Notes under the pieces: generated by a model | Seen by the model: the letters and a program-made list of their open reading frames with translations, nothing else | Database searches by the model: none | What the model was told of the DNA's origin: nothing | Part shown: in pieces, positions 1 through 7,955 of the stretch | Layout of the letters: every line of letters begins with the position of its first letter | Position numbering within the stretch: position 1 is the first letter of the stretch | Program-made: the position numbers and the translations under genes | From: an uncultured Pseudomonadota bacterium | Lineage (GTDB): Bacteria; Pseudomonadota; Gammaproteobacteria; Burkholderiales; Thiobacillaceae | Assembly: GCA_903883985.1 (NCBI GenBank) | Contig: CAISDD010000407.1 | Span: forward strand, 1-26,325 | Direction: 5' to 3' | Length of the DNA stretch: 26,325 bases

Positions 1-16
1 CGACTGAGTAGCATCC

Positions 17-98
17 TTCGACTGTTCGACTGTTCGACTGTTCGACAAGCTCACAGCTCACAGCTCACAGCTCACAGTGAGCTTGTCGAACAGTCGAA
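17..98. repeat. Tandem 8-mers and 7-mers inside a perfect 22-bp inverted repeat
   Basis: Three copies of TTCGACTG lie end to end at 17-40. Four copies of AGCTCAC lie at 48-75. The 22 bases at 33-54 are exactly reverse-complementary to 77-98, so the AGCTCAC copies fall mostly in the loop of a strong potential hairpin. The arm contains GAGCTTGTCGAAC, a word that recurs in intergenic palindromes of many proteobacteria (recollection, not checked). The likely role is a REP-like intergenic element; expansion by slippage or template switching is inferred. Confidence 0.85.
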
Positions 99-310
99 CC
101 ATGAATAAATCCAACAAAATCAGCGCTTCCCTAGGGTTACTCGGTTTGTAGGCAAAATCAGTTACGCGACATTACTTAGTCAATTCGGCGTAGGTTGCAG
201 ACATCACCAGTCCCGTAGTCTCGTAGTCCAATCCCAACGCCCACACTGCACCCAAAGAAAACCCCCCAGCCTGGTGAGCGACGGGTGGGCGTGGAACCGT
301 TTCAGGCATA

Positions 311-339
311 CGGCGGAATAAACGGCATTCCGTCCTACG
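311..339 (+). repeat. Palindromic intergenic repeat, copy A
   Basis: The element contains GGCGGAAT, a 7-base spacer and ATTCCGTC, giving an 8-bp stem with one G-T-type mismatch. A second copy lies in the opposite orientation at 23982-24010. The two agree at 27 of 29 positions, including 21 consecutive bases (311-331 against 23990-24010). It is probably a member of a dispersed family of short palindromes. Confidence 0.75.
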
Positions 340-382
340 CTGGCAGTATGCCCACTTCCATGACTGGCATGTCGTGCGCCTT

Positions 383-458
383 GTGGGAGCCGGCTTGCCG
401 GCGAATGGAAGTGTCGCCGGCGTGCAAGTGTTGGCATCGCGGGCAAGCCCGCTCCCAC
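383..458. repeat. Inverted pair of REP sequences (REPIN-like)
   Basis: Positions 383-406 start GTGGGAGCCGGCTTGCCGGC, and positions 435-458 carry the closely related REP in the opposite orientation, reading GCGGGCAAGCCCGCTCCCAC at 439-458. Each half has its own GC-rich palindrome around the TTGCC or CAAGCC core. This matches the well-known REP type GTGGGAGCGGGCTTGCCCGC described in pseudomonads and other proteobacteria. Two REPs facing each other about 30 bases apart is the REPIN arrangement mobilised by RAYT (TnpA-REP) transposases. No RAYT gene is present in this window. Confidence 0.8.
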
Positions 459-496
459 GCACGCCGTCCACTTCCATAGAGGTTCATTTCGCCGCT

Positions 497-1708
497 TCAG
501 ATGCTTTGACGCAGGGCGTCGACGATGGGAATGCGGCGTACGCGTAAGGCGGGGATGAAGGCGGCCAGGATCGTGGCGACCACGCCTATGGCGTAGGCGC
601 CGGCTAGGACTGAGGGGACGATGCGGATGCGGGCGACATAGCTCAGGTCGGCATTGGGCGGCGGGGGCATGGGGATGCCGATGGCGGAAATCAGCAGCGC
701 CAGGATGACTCCCAGGAGCACGCCGGCGGTGGCACCGACCAGGGCGATGAGGATGTTTTCCTTGATGATGAGCTCGACCACTCGGCGACTGCGGTTGCCC
801 AGGGCCATCATGGTGCCAAATTCCCCCACACGCTCGAATACGCTCATGTTGACGCTGTTGACCACGGAGAGCAGCACCATCAGCAGGATGATGATGCGCA
901 GGACGCCAAACTGGATGTCATACATCTTCACGGTCTTGGCATAAAAGTCATTCAGTTGCAGCCAGGTATTTACCTCCAGCCCGGTGCCGGAGAGCGACGC
1001 CGACAAGGCCATTGCAATAGGCAAGGTATCCTCGGTGCGTTTCAGGGAGACGACCAGGGTGTTGATGCCGCCGCTGGCGAGCAGATCCCTGGCCGCGGCC
1101 AGGGGGATGCGCACGGCGTGGGCATCGTAGTCCTTGGAAAAAGTCTGGAATAGGCCAACGACCTGGAATTCCTGGCTGTTCAGGGCGCCTTCGGGCGTGT
1201 TGATCACTAGCGTGACCCAGTCGCCAGGCGCCAACCGTAGCGCGTGGGCCAGACCCTGGCCCAGCATCATGCCGTGTTCATCCACTTGGCGCAGGCGTTG
1301 CCCCGCCTGGATCCGCATGCCGCTGCCCAGTCGGGCTTCGCGGTCTGGCTCCACCCCTTCACCGATGATGGGCAAGTCGGCGCGACCGTTGTTGAGCAGG
1401 CCGGAGAAAAACAGGCGCTCCAGGACGTCCTCGACCCCAGGGCTTGCCATGATTTTCTTGCGCAGTGGCTCGGGCTCGCCGATCAGAAATTTTTCCGGGC
1501 TTCGCGCGCCGGCCTCGAAATAGCCGGTTCTGGCGATCTGTAGATGGCCGGACTGGGAGTGGATCAGGGCCTCGCCCAGTTGCGAGAAGATGTCGTGGAC
1601 GAAGCCGCCGCTCAGGATTAGTCCGACCACGCCAGCGACGATGGCCAGCAGGGTCATGGCGGTGCGTGCCTTGTGGCGCAGGACGTTGCGGAGTGCCAGT
1701 TTCCACAT
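497..1708 (-). CDS. FtsX/MacB-like ABC transporter permease (second of pair)
   Basis: This 403-residue inner-membrane protein has the MacB/LolC/LolE layout. There is one N-terminal membrane helix after a basic start (LRNVLRHKARTAMTLLAIVA), a periplasmic domain of about 220 residues, then three helices forming the FtsX domain from about residue 265 to the end (LRIIILLMVLLSVVNSVNMS, then VGATAGVLLGVILALLISAIG). It ends with the family motif RVRRIPIVDALRQSI. It starts 12 bases after the upstream permease gene, with which it is clearly paralogous; both carry ISAIGIPMPP near the C-terminus. Such permeases normally work as a dimer with an ATPase in lipoprotein release or export of periplasmic substrates, and no ATPase gene is adjacent. 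The substrate is unknown. This is the last gene of the minus-strand run. Confidence 0.88.
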   Translation of the reverse strand: MWKLALRNVLRHKARTAMTLLAIVAGVVGLILSGGFVHDIFSQLGEALIHSQSGHLQIARTGYFEAGARSPEKFLIGEPEPLRKKIMASPGVEDVLERLFFSGLLNNGRADLPIIGEGVEPDREARLGSGMRIQAGQRLRQVDEHGMMLGQGLAHALRLAPGDWVTLVINTPEGALNSQEFQVVGLFQTFSKDYDAHAVRIPLAAARDLLASGGINTLVVSLKRTEDTLPIAMALSASLSGTGLEVNTWLQLNDFYAKTVKMYDIQFGVLRIIILLMVLLSVVNSVNMSVFERVGEFGTMMALGNRSRRVVELIIKENILIALVGATAGVLLGVILALLISAIGIPMPPPPNADLSYVARIRIVPSVLAGAYAIGVVATILAAFIPALRVRRIPIVDALRQSI

Positions 1709-1720
1709 GGGGTGAGCGTC

Positions 1721-2959
1721 TCAGCGGTTGTGGCGCAGTGCGTCGACGATCACCAGCCGGGATGCGCGCCAGGCTGGATAGATGCTGGCGATGAGCGTGG
1801 TGGACAAGGCCAGCAGCAAGGCGTCGAAGACGATGCCTGGGGTCACGATGACACCGGCCAGGAAACCCCGAGACATGCCCGGCGCCGGTGGCATGGGAAT
1901 GCCGATCGCCGAGATGACATGGGCCGCCAAGGTGCCCAGAGCGACCCCGAAGATTCCGCCCACGGCGCCTAACAGCCCGCCTTCCAGCAGGAACAGAACC
2001 AGAATGCGCTGGCGTCGCACACCCAGGGCCATGGCGGTGCCGATTTCCACGGTGCGTTCCATCACGCTCATGGTCATGGTGTTGCTGATGCTGAGCACGA
2101 TGATGACGGCGATGATGAGCTTGACCACACCCATCTGGCGCGAGAACAAGGCCACGGTCTTGTTGTAGAAGTCCGCCAGTCGGGTCCAGGGCACGACCTC
2201 GAAACCCCGCAGGCTGGGTTCCATACGCAGGCGCGACATGACCGGATCGGTCAGGTTCGTGTCCTTCAGGGTCACGATCCAGAGGTGGGCGCCCTGGGTG
2301 CGCAGGAGTTCGCGCGCGGTTGCGATGGGCATGCGCAGAATGCTGTCATCGAAGGCCTTCATGGAGGTGGAGATCAGGCCGCGAACCTTGCCCTCGATCG
2401 CATTCATGCCGCCGGATGCGGTGGAGCAGAGCAAGACGATGCTGTCTCCGGTCGTCACACCCAGATTGGCGGCCAGTCCTGCTCCCAGGACGATCCCTTT
2501 GGGATCGTCGCCGGAGAGCAACTTTCCGGCGATCACCTGGAGGTCGCGCGAGGAAGGGTCCAGAACGGGGTCTATGCCTTCGCCGCTGAACGACAGCGCA
2601 TTCTCGCCATGGCTTACCAGACAGTTGAACGCCAGCCTCGGCACCACGCTTCGCACCTCGGGCAGTGCTTGCAAGGCGAGCAGGGCAGGGGAGTGTGCCG
2701 GCATCAGGTAGTGATACGGGTCCGCCAGACCGTCTTCGTGGTAGCCGGGCCTGGCTACCTGCACGTGGCCTAGTTGGTTGACCGTGGAAAGCTCACGGTT
2801 CGCCCAATAGATCCATTCCATGTAGCCTACGGAGAGCATCATGGCGATGACACCAAAGCCGATGGCGAGGATGGCGATCACGCTGCGCCTGCGCTGCCGC
2901 AGGATGTTGCGCTGGGCCAGGCGGAAATCGACCAGTAGGGTATAGGCGGTGAGGGCCAT
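1721..2959 (-). CDS. FtsX/MacB-like ABC transporter permease (first of pair)
   Basis: This 412-residue inner-membrane permease is paralogous to its downstream neighbour. The N-terminal segment has a basic stretch (LAQRNILRQRRRSVIAILAI) leading into the first membrane helix. A periplasmic domain occupies roughly residues 50-270. The FtsX-type three-helix domain follows (MGVVKLIIAVIIVLSISNTM; LLGAVGGIFGVALGTLAAHV), and the protein ends with YPAWRASRLVIVDALRHNR. The gene starts 27 bases after the prsR stop, so co-transcription with the prsK/prsR genes is likely. The two non-identical permeases probably form a heterodimer like LolC/LolE (inference), but no ATPase or periplasmic partner is encoded in the window. 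A link to lipoprotein or exopolysaccharide export is only suggested by context. Confidence 0.88.
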   Translation of the reverse strand: MALTAYTLLVDFRLAQRNILRQRRRSVIAILAIGFGVIAMMLSVGYMEWIYWANRELSTVNQLGHVQVARPGYHEDGLADPYHYLMPAHSPALLALQALPEVRSVVPRLAFNCLVSHGENALSFSGEGIDPVLDPSSRDLQVIAGKLLSGDDPKGIVLGAGLAANLGVTTGDSIVLLCSTASGGMNAIEGKVRGLISTSMKAFDDSILRMPIATARELLRTQGAHLWIVTLKDTNLTDPVMSRLRMEPSLRGFEVVPWTRLADFYNKTVALFSRQMGVVKLIIAVIIVLSISNTMTMSVMERTVEIGTAMALGVRRQRILVLFLLEGGLLGAVGGIFGVALGTLAAHVISAIGIPMPPAPGMSRGFLAGVIVTPGIVFDALLLALSTTLIASIYPAWRASRLVIVDALRHNR

Positions 2960-2986
2960 GTTTCCGTGCCGGCTCAGGTGGCGTTT

Positions 2987-4345
2987 CTACTTCAAGCCAA
3001 AGCGATTCATCAAGTCATACAGGGTCGGGCGGCTGATCCCGAGGAGTTCGGCCGCCTGCGCGACGTTGCCGTTGCTGCGGCCGAGCGCCTTGAATATGGC
3101 GCCGCGCTCCGCTTCGTCGCGGACCTGGCGCAGGTTGAGCGGTTCGCTCTCCTGCTCCTTGGGTCGGGTGGTCAGGCCCAGGTCTTCCTGAGAGATATGC
3201 GGGCCATCGGACATGATGACCGCCCGCTTCATGGTGTTTTCCATTTCTCGCACGTTGCCCGGCCAGGTGTGGGCTTCGATGACCTGCATGGCCTCTGGCG
3301 AAAATCCGCGCAAGGCCCGGCCCTGGGCCTGGGCGAAACGATCGAGAAAAGCGTGTGCCAGTAGGGAGAGATCCGACAGCCGCTCCCGCAAGGGGGGGAT
3401 GCGTACCGTGATTTCCGAGAGGCGGTAGTAGAGATCCTCGCGGAAGTGGCCGGTAATATTGCGCTCCTCGAGATTCTGATGGGTGGCGGCCACCACCCGC
3501 ACGTCCACCGCGATCTCGCCGCGTCCGCCCAAGCGTTCGATCACGCGTTCCTGGAGAAAGCGCAGCAGCTTGGCCTGGAGTGGCATGGGCAAGTCGCCGA
3601 TTTCATCGAGAAACAGCGTGCCGTGGCCGGCATATTCGATCTTGCCTATGGTCTGTTTGGTGGCGCCGGTAAAGGCCCCCTTCTCGTAGCCGAACAGTTC
3701 CGATTCGAGCAGGTTCTCGGGAATGGCGGCGCAGTTGATGGCCACGAAGCGCTCTTTCGCGCGTGGCGACAGATCGTGCAGGCCGCGCGCCAGGACTTCC
3801 TTGCCGGTGCCGGATTCACCCAGCAACAAAATCGTGGCATCGCTAGGCGCGACCTTCTCGATGGTGCGGCAAATCTTGAGCATGGCGGGGTCGCCAGTCA
3901 GCAGGCCCTGTAGCGGTTCGGAACGACCACGCGAGGAAAGCTGCCTGTTTTCCCGTTCCAGCCCGAATACGCGGAAGGCGCGGGCGATGACGATCTTGAG
4001 GATCTGCTCGTCGAATGGCTTGTTGTAGAAATCGAACGCGCCCAGGCCGATGGCCTTGACGGCGTTGGTACGGTCCTGATTGCCGGTGACGACGATGATC
4101 TTCGTGGTGGGGCAAAGTTGCAGGATCTGCTGCAACGCGGCCAGGCCTTCCGTCGCGCCGTCAGGGTCGGGTGGCAATCCCAGGTCCAGCAGCACGACCG
4201 CGGGTTCGTAGCGGCGTATCTGTGCGAGCGCCGATTCCCGATCGGCCGCGATCAGGACTTCATAGTCATCCAGGCTCCATTTGATCTGTTTTTGCAGCCC
4301 CACGTCGTCTTCTACCAGCAGTATCTTCGCAGGTTTTTCGCTCAT
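2987..4345 (-). CDS. prsR: PEP-CTERM/XrtA-system response regulator PrsR (sigma-54 activator)
   Basis: This 452-residue response regulator has three domains. The receiver domain (residues about 7-120) has the acidic pair in VEDD, phospho-acceptor Asp54 in LLDLGLPP and Lys109 in NKPF. The AAA+ sigma-54 interaction domain (about 150-385) has Walker A GESGTGKE (176-183), the sigma-54 contact loop GAFTGA (223-228) and Walker B GTLFLDEIGD (242-251). The Fis-type helix-turn-helix is at 425-452 (AAELLGISRPTLYDLMNRF). It should activate sigma-54 promoters after phosphorylation by PrsK; in known XrtA systems it controls exopolysaccharide and PEP-CTERM genes. The open frame extends upstream to 4537, but the ATG at 4345 is chosen because it starts at the normal receiver N-terminus and overlaps the prsK stop as ATGA. 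Naming rests on domain order plus the adjacent PrsK-type kinase. Confidence 0.9.
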   Translation of the reverse strand: MSEKPAKILLVEDDVGLQKQIKWSLDDYEVLIAADRESALAQIRRYEPAVVLLDLGLPPDPDGATEGLAALQQILQLCPTTKIIVVTGNQDRTNAVKAIGLGAFDFYNKPFDEQILKIVIARAFRVFGLERENRQLSSRGRSEPLQGLLTGDPAMLKICRTIEKVAPSDATILLLGESGTGKEVLARGLHDLSPRAKERFVAINCAAIPENLLESELFGYEKGAFTGATKQTIGKIEYAGHGTLFLDEIGDLPMPLQAKLLRFLQERVIERLGGRGEIAVDVRVVAATHQNLEERNITGHFREDLYYRLSEITVRIPPLRERLSDLSLLAHAFLDRFAQAQGRALRGFSPEAMQVIEAHTWPGNVREMENTMKRAVIMSDGPHISQEDLGLTTRPKEQESEPLNLRQVRDEAERGAIFKALGRSNGNVAQAAELLGISRPTLYDLMNRFGLK

Positions 4346-6465
4346 GGTTGTCCATCTCCGGCCGCTTGCGAGCTTGATTCGATTCCCTGGGTCGCACCAT
4401 CCTGGGGCAAGCCCAAACCGAGACTGTGCGGCGATAGGCCCGGGTGCAGTGGGAATCTCAGCGTGAAACGGCTGCCCTGCCCGAGTCGACTCTCGACGGC
4501 GATGTCGCCCCCCAATTCCTGAACGTAGGACTTGCACTCATAAGCGCCTATTCCCATGCCGGTTCCCTTGGTGGAATCGAAAGGTCGAAACAGTCGCTCA
4601 CGGATGAAGCTGTCATCCATGCCGGCTCCCGTATCCGCGACCACGATTTCTGCCCAGTGATCGCTGCGGTCGAGTGTAACACTCACTTTTCCCGTGTATG
4701 GCGTCGCTTCGATCGCGTTCTGTACGAGGTGACCGAGTATGCGCGTGAGCTTTTCCCGGTCGGCGCTCACCCGTATTCCCTGTGCGTGGATGCTGAGCGT
4801 GGGCTTGAGGCTGAACGCGCTATTGGATTCGATCACATCCTGCAACAATTCATCCAGGGCGATCTCGCCGCTGCCGCGGACGTCCGGTTTGTCATGTAGT
4901 TTGATCAGCATCCGGTTCATGCGAGCCAGGGAGCTTTCGATGGTCGCCAGCATGTCTTCCTGGAATTCGGGCTTGTGTTTGTGGCGTTCCGCATTGGCCA
5001 GCAGTAAGGAGAGCTGCGCCACCAGGTTCTTGATGTCGTGTACCACGAAGGCTGCGGCCCGGTTGAAGGACTCGAACTGGCGCGCCACGGTCAGTGCCTC
5101 TGCCGCACGCGCCTGAGCGAGGTGTGCGGTTGCCTGGCGCGAGGCGGTTTTCAGCAGGTCGCTGATTTCCCAGTCGAAGACTACGCCACCGCGGGAATCC
5201 GCCAGCACCATGACGCCTAACAGGCTTTCGTGCCAGAAGAGGGGGATCACCAGCCAGGCACGCGCTTCACCCGCCAACCAGGGGGGAGGGGTCGCGTCTC
5301 CCAGGTATTCCGGTTGGTCTTCGCATTCATGTAGATCCAGGATCCAGCGGCTGCTTTCCAGGAAGCGAGCGAAAGGGTGGTCGGTGGCGAAGTGGCCATT
5401 CATGTCCGACCAGTTCCAGTGGGCGCAACGTCGGAAGTAGCCGTCGTTCTGCTTCATCCAGAGGGCTGCGGCCGGGCTGTCAACCAGCCCGGCCATGGCT
5501 TCCAGGCTGCGCTCGTAGACCTGTGAACCCGGGTCGCCAGCGGTCAGCAGGTCGGTGAAATGCAGCCATTCTTCTCGGTAATCGTAGCGGTAGTGGAAAA
5601 AATTCTTGGATAGAAACACCCTCAGGTGCGCGCGCGCGACCCCGGAAAATACGATGACCAGGAGCAGGGCGATGGCGCCGAACAGGAAGACGGTCTGCAA
5701 CAGCGAGCCCCAGGTGCCGCCGACGATGCGCAGGTAGTAGCCGGCGGCGGCCATGAGCATGAGATAGATGCCCGAGCCGCCCAGTGCGACGGAGTGGAAG
5801 GCCATGCGATGCGATATGCCCATCGGCCGGCTTTCCGGGCTGCGCTGCAAGGATATCCACAACAGCGGAACCAGGAGCGCGTTGACTGCGCCGCGCGCGG
5901 TCCAGGTGTCGGCCGAAATTCGGCTGAACAGCATGGCCTCGGAATAGAGATAAAAATCGTAGGCGAACATGCCGCCCAGGGCCAGACAGAGAAACTTGAT
6001 GCTCCAGCGTTCCTTGGGGGGGGTGTTGCGATAGAACTGTTCCACCAGAACCATGCCGAATATGGCGGTGATGTTGGGAAGCAGCACGTAGGCCAGGAGG
6101 CTGGTCATACCTCCGGGCCAGAGCAGGGCAGCGCCTTGTGCGAGCAGGGCGCTCACACCGAGAAGCGACAGACCCTGCCCCATCCCGGTAAGCCCGGGCG
6201 AGTCGAAGTGGTCTCCGTCGCGCAGTGCGGTCAGACCGCGCCAGAACAGCCAGAGCCAGGCCATGTTCCGGGCCAGTTCCAGCAGTGCCAGCAGTTCCTG
6301 GCCTACACCCAGCCAGGCCTGCAAGGCGGCAAACGCGGCCCAGACGGCGGACAGTGCAGCCGGCAGCCGCAAGCGCAGCGTGCGGCTGGAGGAACGATCG
6401 CAGGCCAGGGCCAGCGCCGCGAAAGCTGCGGCACCCAAGCCGTAGCTCGCGCAGGCGACCAGCAT
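4342..6465 (-). CDS. prsK: PEP-CTERM/XrtA-system sensor histidine kinase PrsK
   Basis: This 707-residue membrane histidine kinase has about eight predicted membrane helices in residues 1-275, with no large periplasmic domain. A GAF-like domain covers roughly 300-450. The dimerisation/phospho-acceptor motif is FVVHDIKN (His476), followed by the HATPase domain with N-box LVQNAIEATP (Asn583), G1 box ADTGAGMDD (610-618) and G2 box GTGMGIG (634-640). The long multi-helix N-terminus plus GAF and the HDIKN variant of the H-box is characteristic of PrsK. It should phosphorylate PrsR, whose ATG overlaps this gene's stop. The start ATG at 6465 overlaps the TGA of the upstream sugar transferase by one base (TGATG), indicating translational coupling. 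The C-terminal 30 residues are a low-complexity tail. The stimulus is unknown. Confidence 0.92.
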   Translation of the reverse strand: MLVACASYGLGAAAFAALALACDRSSSRTLRLRLPAALSAVWAAFAALQAWLGVGQELLALLELARNMAWLWLFWRGLTALRDGDHFDSPGLTGMGQGLSLLGVSALLAQGAALLWPGGMTSLLAYVLLPNITAIFGMVLVEQFYRNTPPKERWSIKFLCLALGGMFAYDFYLYSEAMLFSRISADTWTARGAVNALLVPLLWISLQRSPESRPMGISHRMAFHSVALGGSGIYLMLMAAAGYYLRIVGGTWGSLLQTVFLFGAIALLLVIVFSGVARAHLRVFLSKNFFHYRYDYREEWLHFTDLLTAGDPGSQVYERSLEAMAGLVDSPAAALWMKQNDGYFRRCAHWNWSDMNGHFATDHPFARFLESSRWILDLHECEDQPEYLGDATPPPWLAGEARAWLVIPLFWHESLLGVMVLADSRGGVVFDWEISDLLKTASRQATAHLAQARAAEALTVARQFESFNRAAAFVVHDIKNLVAQLSLLLANAERHKHKPEFQEDMLATIESSLARMNRMLIKLHDKPDVRGSGEIALDELLQDVIESNSAFSLKPTLSIHAQGIRVSADREKLTRILGHLVQNAIEATPYTGKVSVTLDRSDHWAEIVVADTGAGMDDSFIRERLFRPFDSTKGTGMGIGAYECKSYVQELGGDIAVESRLGQGSRFTLRFPLHPGLSPHSLGLGLPQDGATQGIESSSQAAGDGQP

Positions 6466-7841
6466 CAGCGCACCCCTTTGCCCAGAACCACCACCTGAGC
6501 CGTCTGCAACAAGATCATGAGGTCAAGGAACAGGCTGTGGTTCTTGACGTAATAGAGATCGTACTGGAGCTTGGACATGGCGTCTTCCACGCTCGCGCCG
6601 TAGGGGAATTTTACTTGCGCCCAGCCCGTGATCCCAGGTTTGACGCTATGCCTGGCATGGAAATAGGGGATCTGCGCGGCCAGTTCATCGACGAAGTAAG
6701 GCCGCTCCGGCCGTGGGCCCACGAAGCTCATGTGGCCGAAAAACACGTTGATGGTCTGCGGCAATTCGTCGATGCGCAGGCGGCGGATCAATCGTCCCAC
6801 GCCGGTGGTGCGGTCGTCCTTGTGCAGGGCCCAAACCGGGCGGCCATCTTTTTCGGCATCGGTGTACATGCTGCGGAACTTGAAGATGGTGAAATTCTTT
6901 CCGTACTGCCCCACCCGTTCTTGCGTGTAGAAGATCGGACCTCGGCTTTCCATGCGGATCAACAGGCCGGTCAACAGCATCATGGGCAGGGTGACCAGGA
7001 GCACGATACTGCTGACTACCATGTCGAAAACGCGTTTGACCACGTCGCGGCTCATGCCTTGAGTGAAACCGTCGGAAAAGATCATCCAGCTGGCGTTGAT
7101 CGCTTCCAGCGGCAGGATGCCGGTCTGGCGCTCGAAAAATGTGGGCAGGTCGAGGACACTGACGCCGCGCAGCTTGCATTTGAGCAATTCGGCCACGGGT
7201 AAACCTCCGCCGCGGCGTTCGCGTATGGCCACGACGATTTCATCCACGCCAAACTGTTCCACCAGGTCGCGGATGTTGTCCGTGTCGGTGAGTACCCGCT
7301 CGCGTGGTACATAGCTGTGGATCGAGCCCATCGGCAGGTAACCGATGATGTTGAGGCCCTGGGTCTCGCCCTGAGAGGCCAGTTCCTCGATCTTCGCCGC
7401 GCGGGTGCCGGTCCCCAGAACCAGCACCCGCTTTTTGAACAAGTCGACCCTGTCCCACTCGATGAACATCAGGCGGATCAGGATGACTGAGAGTATGGAG
7501 ATGACGATGGCCGAGACGAGTTCGCTGCCGCTGGCGAAAACCTCGGGCAATGCCAGGGATCCCGCGTAAAGCAGGAGCGCGCTGACGGAGAAACTGCCGA
7601 AAATGCGAAAAAACAGGCTGCGCAGGCCCGTGGTCCAGGCCCAGCCATAGAGGTCGAACATGGAACTGTGCAGGGTGAGCAGGGCCGCGAACAGCAGGGG
7701 TTTGTAGAGTGCGACTTTCACCGGCAATACGGATCCGTGCCTCTGAGCGGAGAAGTCGCTGGCGAAATAGAACACCAGAAACTCCAGCACAGTGAGGAAG
7801 AGCATGCTCAAGGAGATGTAATGGCGGAAAAAACGAATCAT
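6465..7841 (-). CDS. XrtA-type polyprenyl-phosphate sugar-1-phosphate transferase (EpsB-like)
   Basis: This is a 458-residue membrane enzyme that would transfer a sugar-1-phosphate to undecaprenyl phosphate, the first committed step of exopolysaccharide repeat-unit assembly. The N-terminal half has four or five hydrophobic helices and a Rossmann-like segment (KKRVLVLGTGTRAAKIEEL). The C-terminal bacterial sugar transferase domain has another helix (VVSSIVLLVTLPMMLLTGLL) and the family motifs IFKFRSMYTDAE, RRLRIDELPQ, SFVGPRPERPYF and KPGITGWAQVKFPYG. Together with prsK/prsR next door this fits the TIGR03013 family of XrtA systems. The open frame extends to 7937, but the ATG at 7841 (MIRFFRHYISLS) matches where I expect the family to begin; alternatives are the ATGs at 7901 and 7937. 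None has a strong ribosome binding site. The donor sugar cannot be read from the sequence. Confidence 0.88.
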   Translation of the reverse strand: MIRFFRHYISLSMLFLTVLEFLVFYFASDFSAQRHGSVLPVKVALYKPLLFAALLTLHSSMFDLYGWAWTTGLRSLFFRIFGSFSVSALLLYAGSLALPEVFASGSELVSAIVISILSVILIRLMFIEWDRVDLFKKRVLVLGTGTRAAKIEELASQGETQGLNIIGYLPMGSIHSYVPRERVLTDTDNIRDLVEQFGVDEIVVAIRERRGGGLPVAELLKCKLRGVSVLDLPTFFERQTGILPLEAINASWMIFSDGFTQGMSRDVVKRVFDMVVSSIVLLVTLPMMLLTGLLIRMESRGPIFYTQERVGQYGKNFTIFKFRSMYTDAEKDGRPVWALHKDDRTTGVGRLIRRLRIDELPQTINVFFGHMSFVGPRPERPYFVDELAAQIPYFHARHSVKPGITGWAQVKFPYGASVEDAMSKLQYDLYYVKNHSLFLDLMILLQTAQVVVLGKGVR

Positions 7842-7935
7842 GCTAGGGTCATGGACTAGTCCGGAAATCGTCCTGTAATGGAGGGGCGGCAGCCGCGCCA
7901 TGTCCGCACGGTCGTGTGGCGGTGACACGGGGCGC

Positions 7936-7941
7936 ATTGTA
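7936..7941 (-). promoter_or_regulatory. Candidate -10 element before the sugar transferase gene
   Basis: On the minus strand the sequence reads TACAAT, a near-consensus sigma-70 -10 box, about 95 bases before the chosen start at 7841. It lies in the only sizeable gap of the minus-strand gene run. No good -35 box is visible 16-18 bases upstream, so this is weak. If real, it would give the transferase-prsK-prsR-permease genes a promoter separate from PBP1A and would rule out the longest start at 7937. Confidence 0.25.
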
Positions 7942-7955
7942 GCCGTAGGCGGGAT

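Larger units (their letters stand above)
1..496. other. Gene-free repeat-rich region at left end
   Basis: No credible coding region is seen here. The open frames on the minus strand between 172 and 477 run straight through palindromic repeats, have no recognisable domain and no ribosome binding site, so they are taken as chance frames. The stretch holds a tandem-repeat hairpin (17-98), a 29-base palindromic element (311-339) and an inverted pair of REP sequences (383-458). It lies directly downstream of the last gene of the minus-strand run, which ends at 497. Positions 99-310 show nothing I recognise. Confidence 0.6.

Noticed and set aside
17..75. CRISPR-like array of short repeats
   Set aside because: Repeat units are 7-8 bases, directly adjacent, without spacers; no cas genes are present.
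172..477. Open frame of about 100 residues on the minus strand at the left end
   Set aside because: It is translated from the REP pair and the palindromic element; the ECRLFRR stretch reappears from the second palindrome near 23990. No ribosome binding site or domain.
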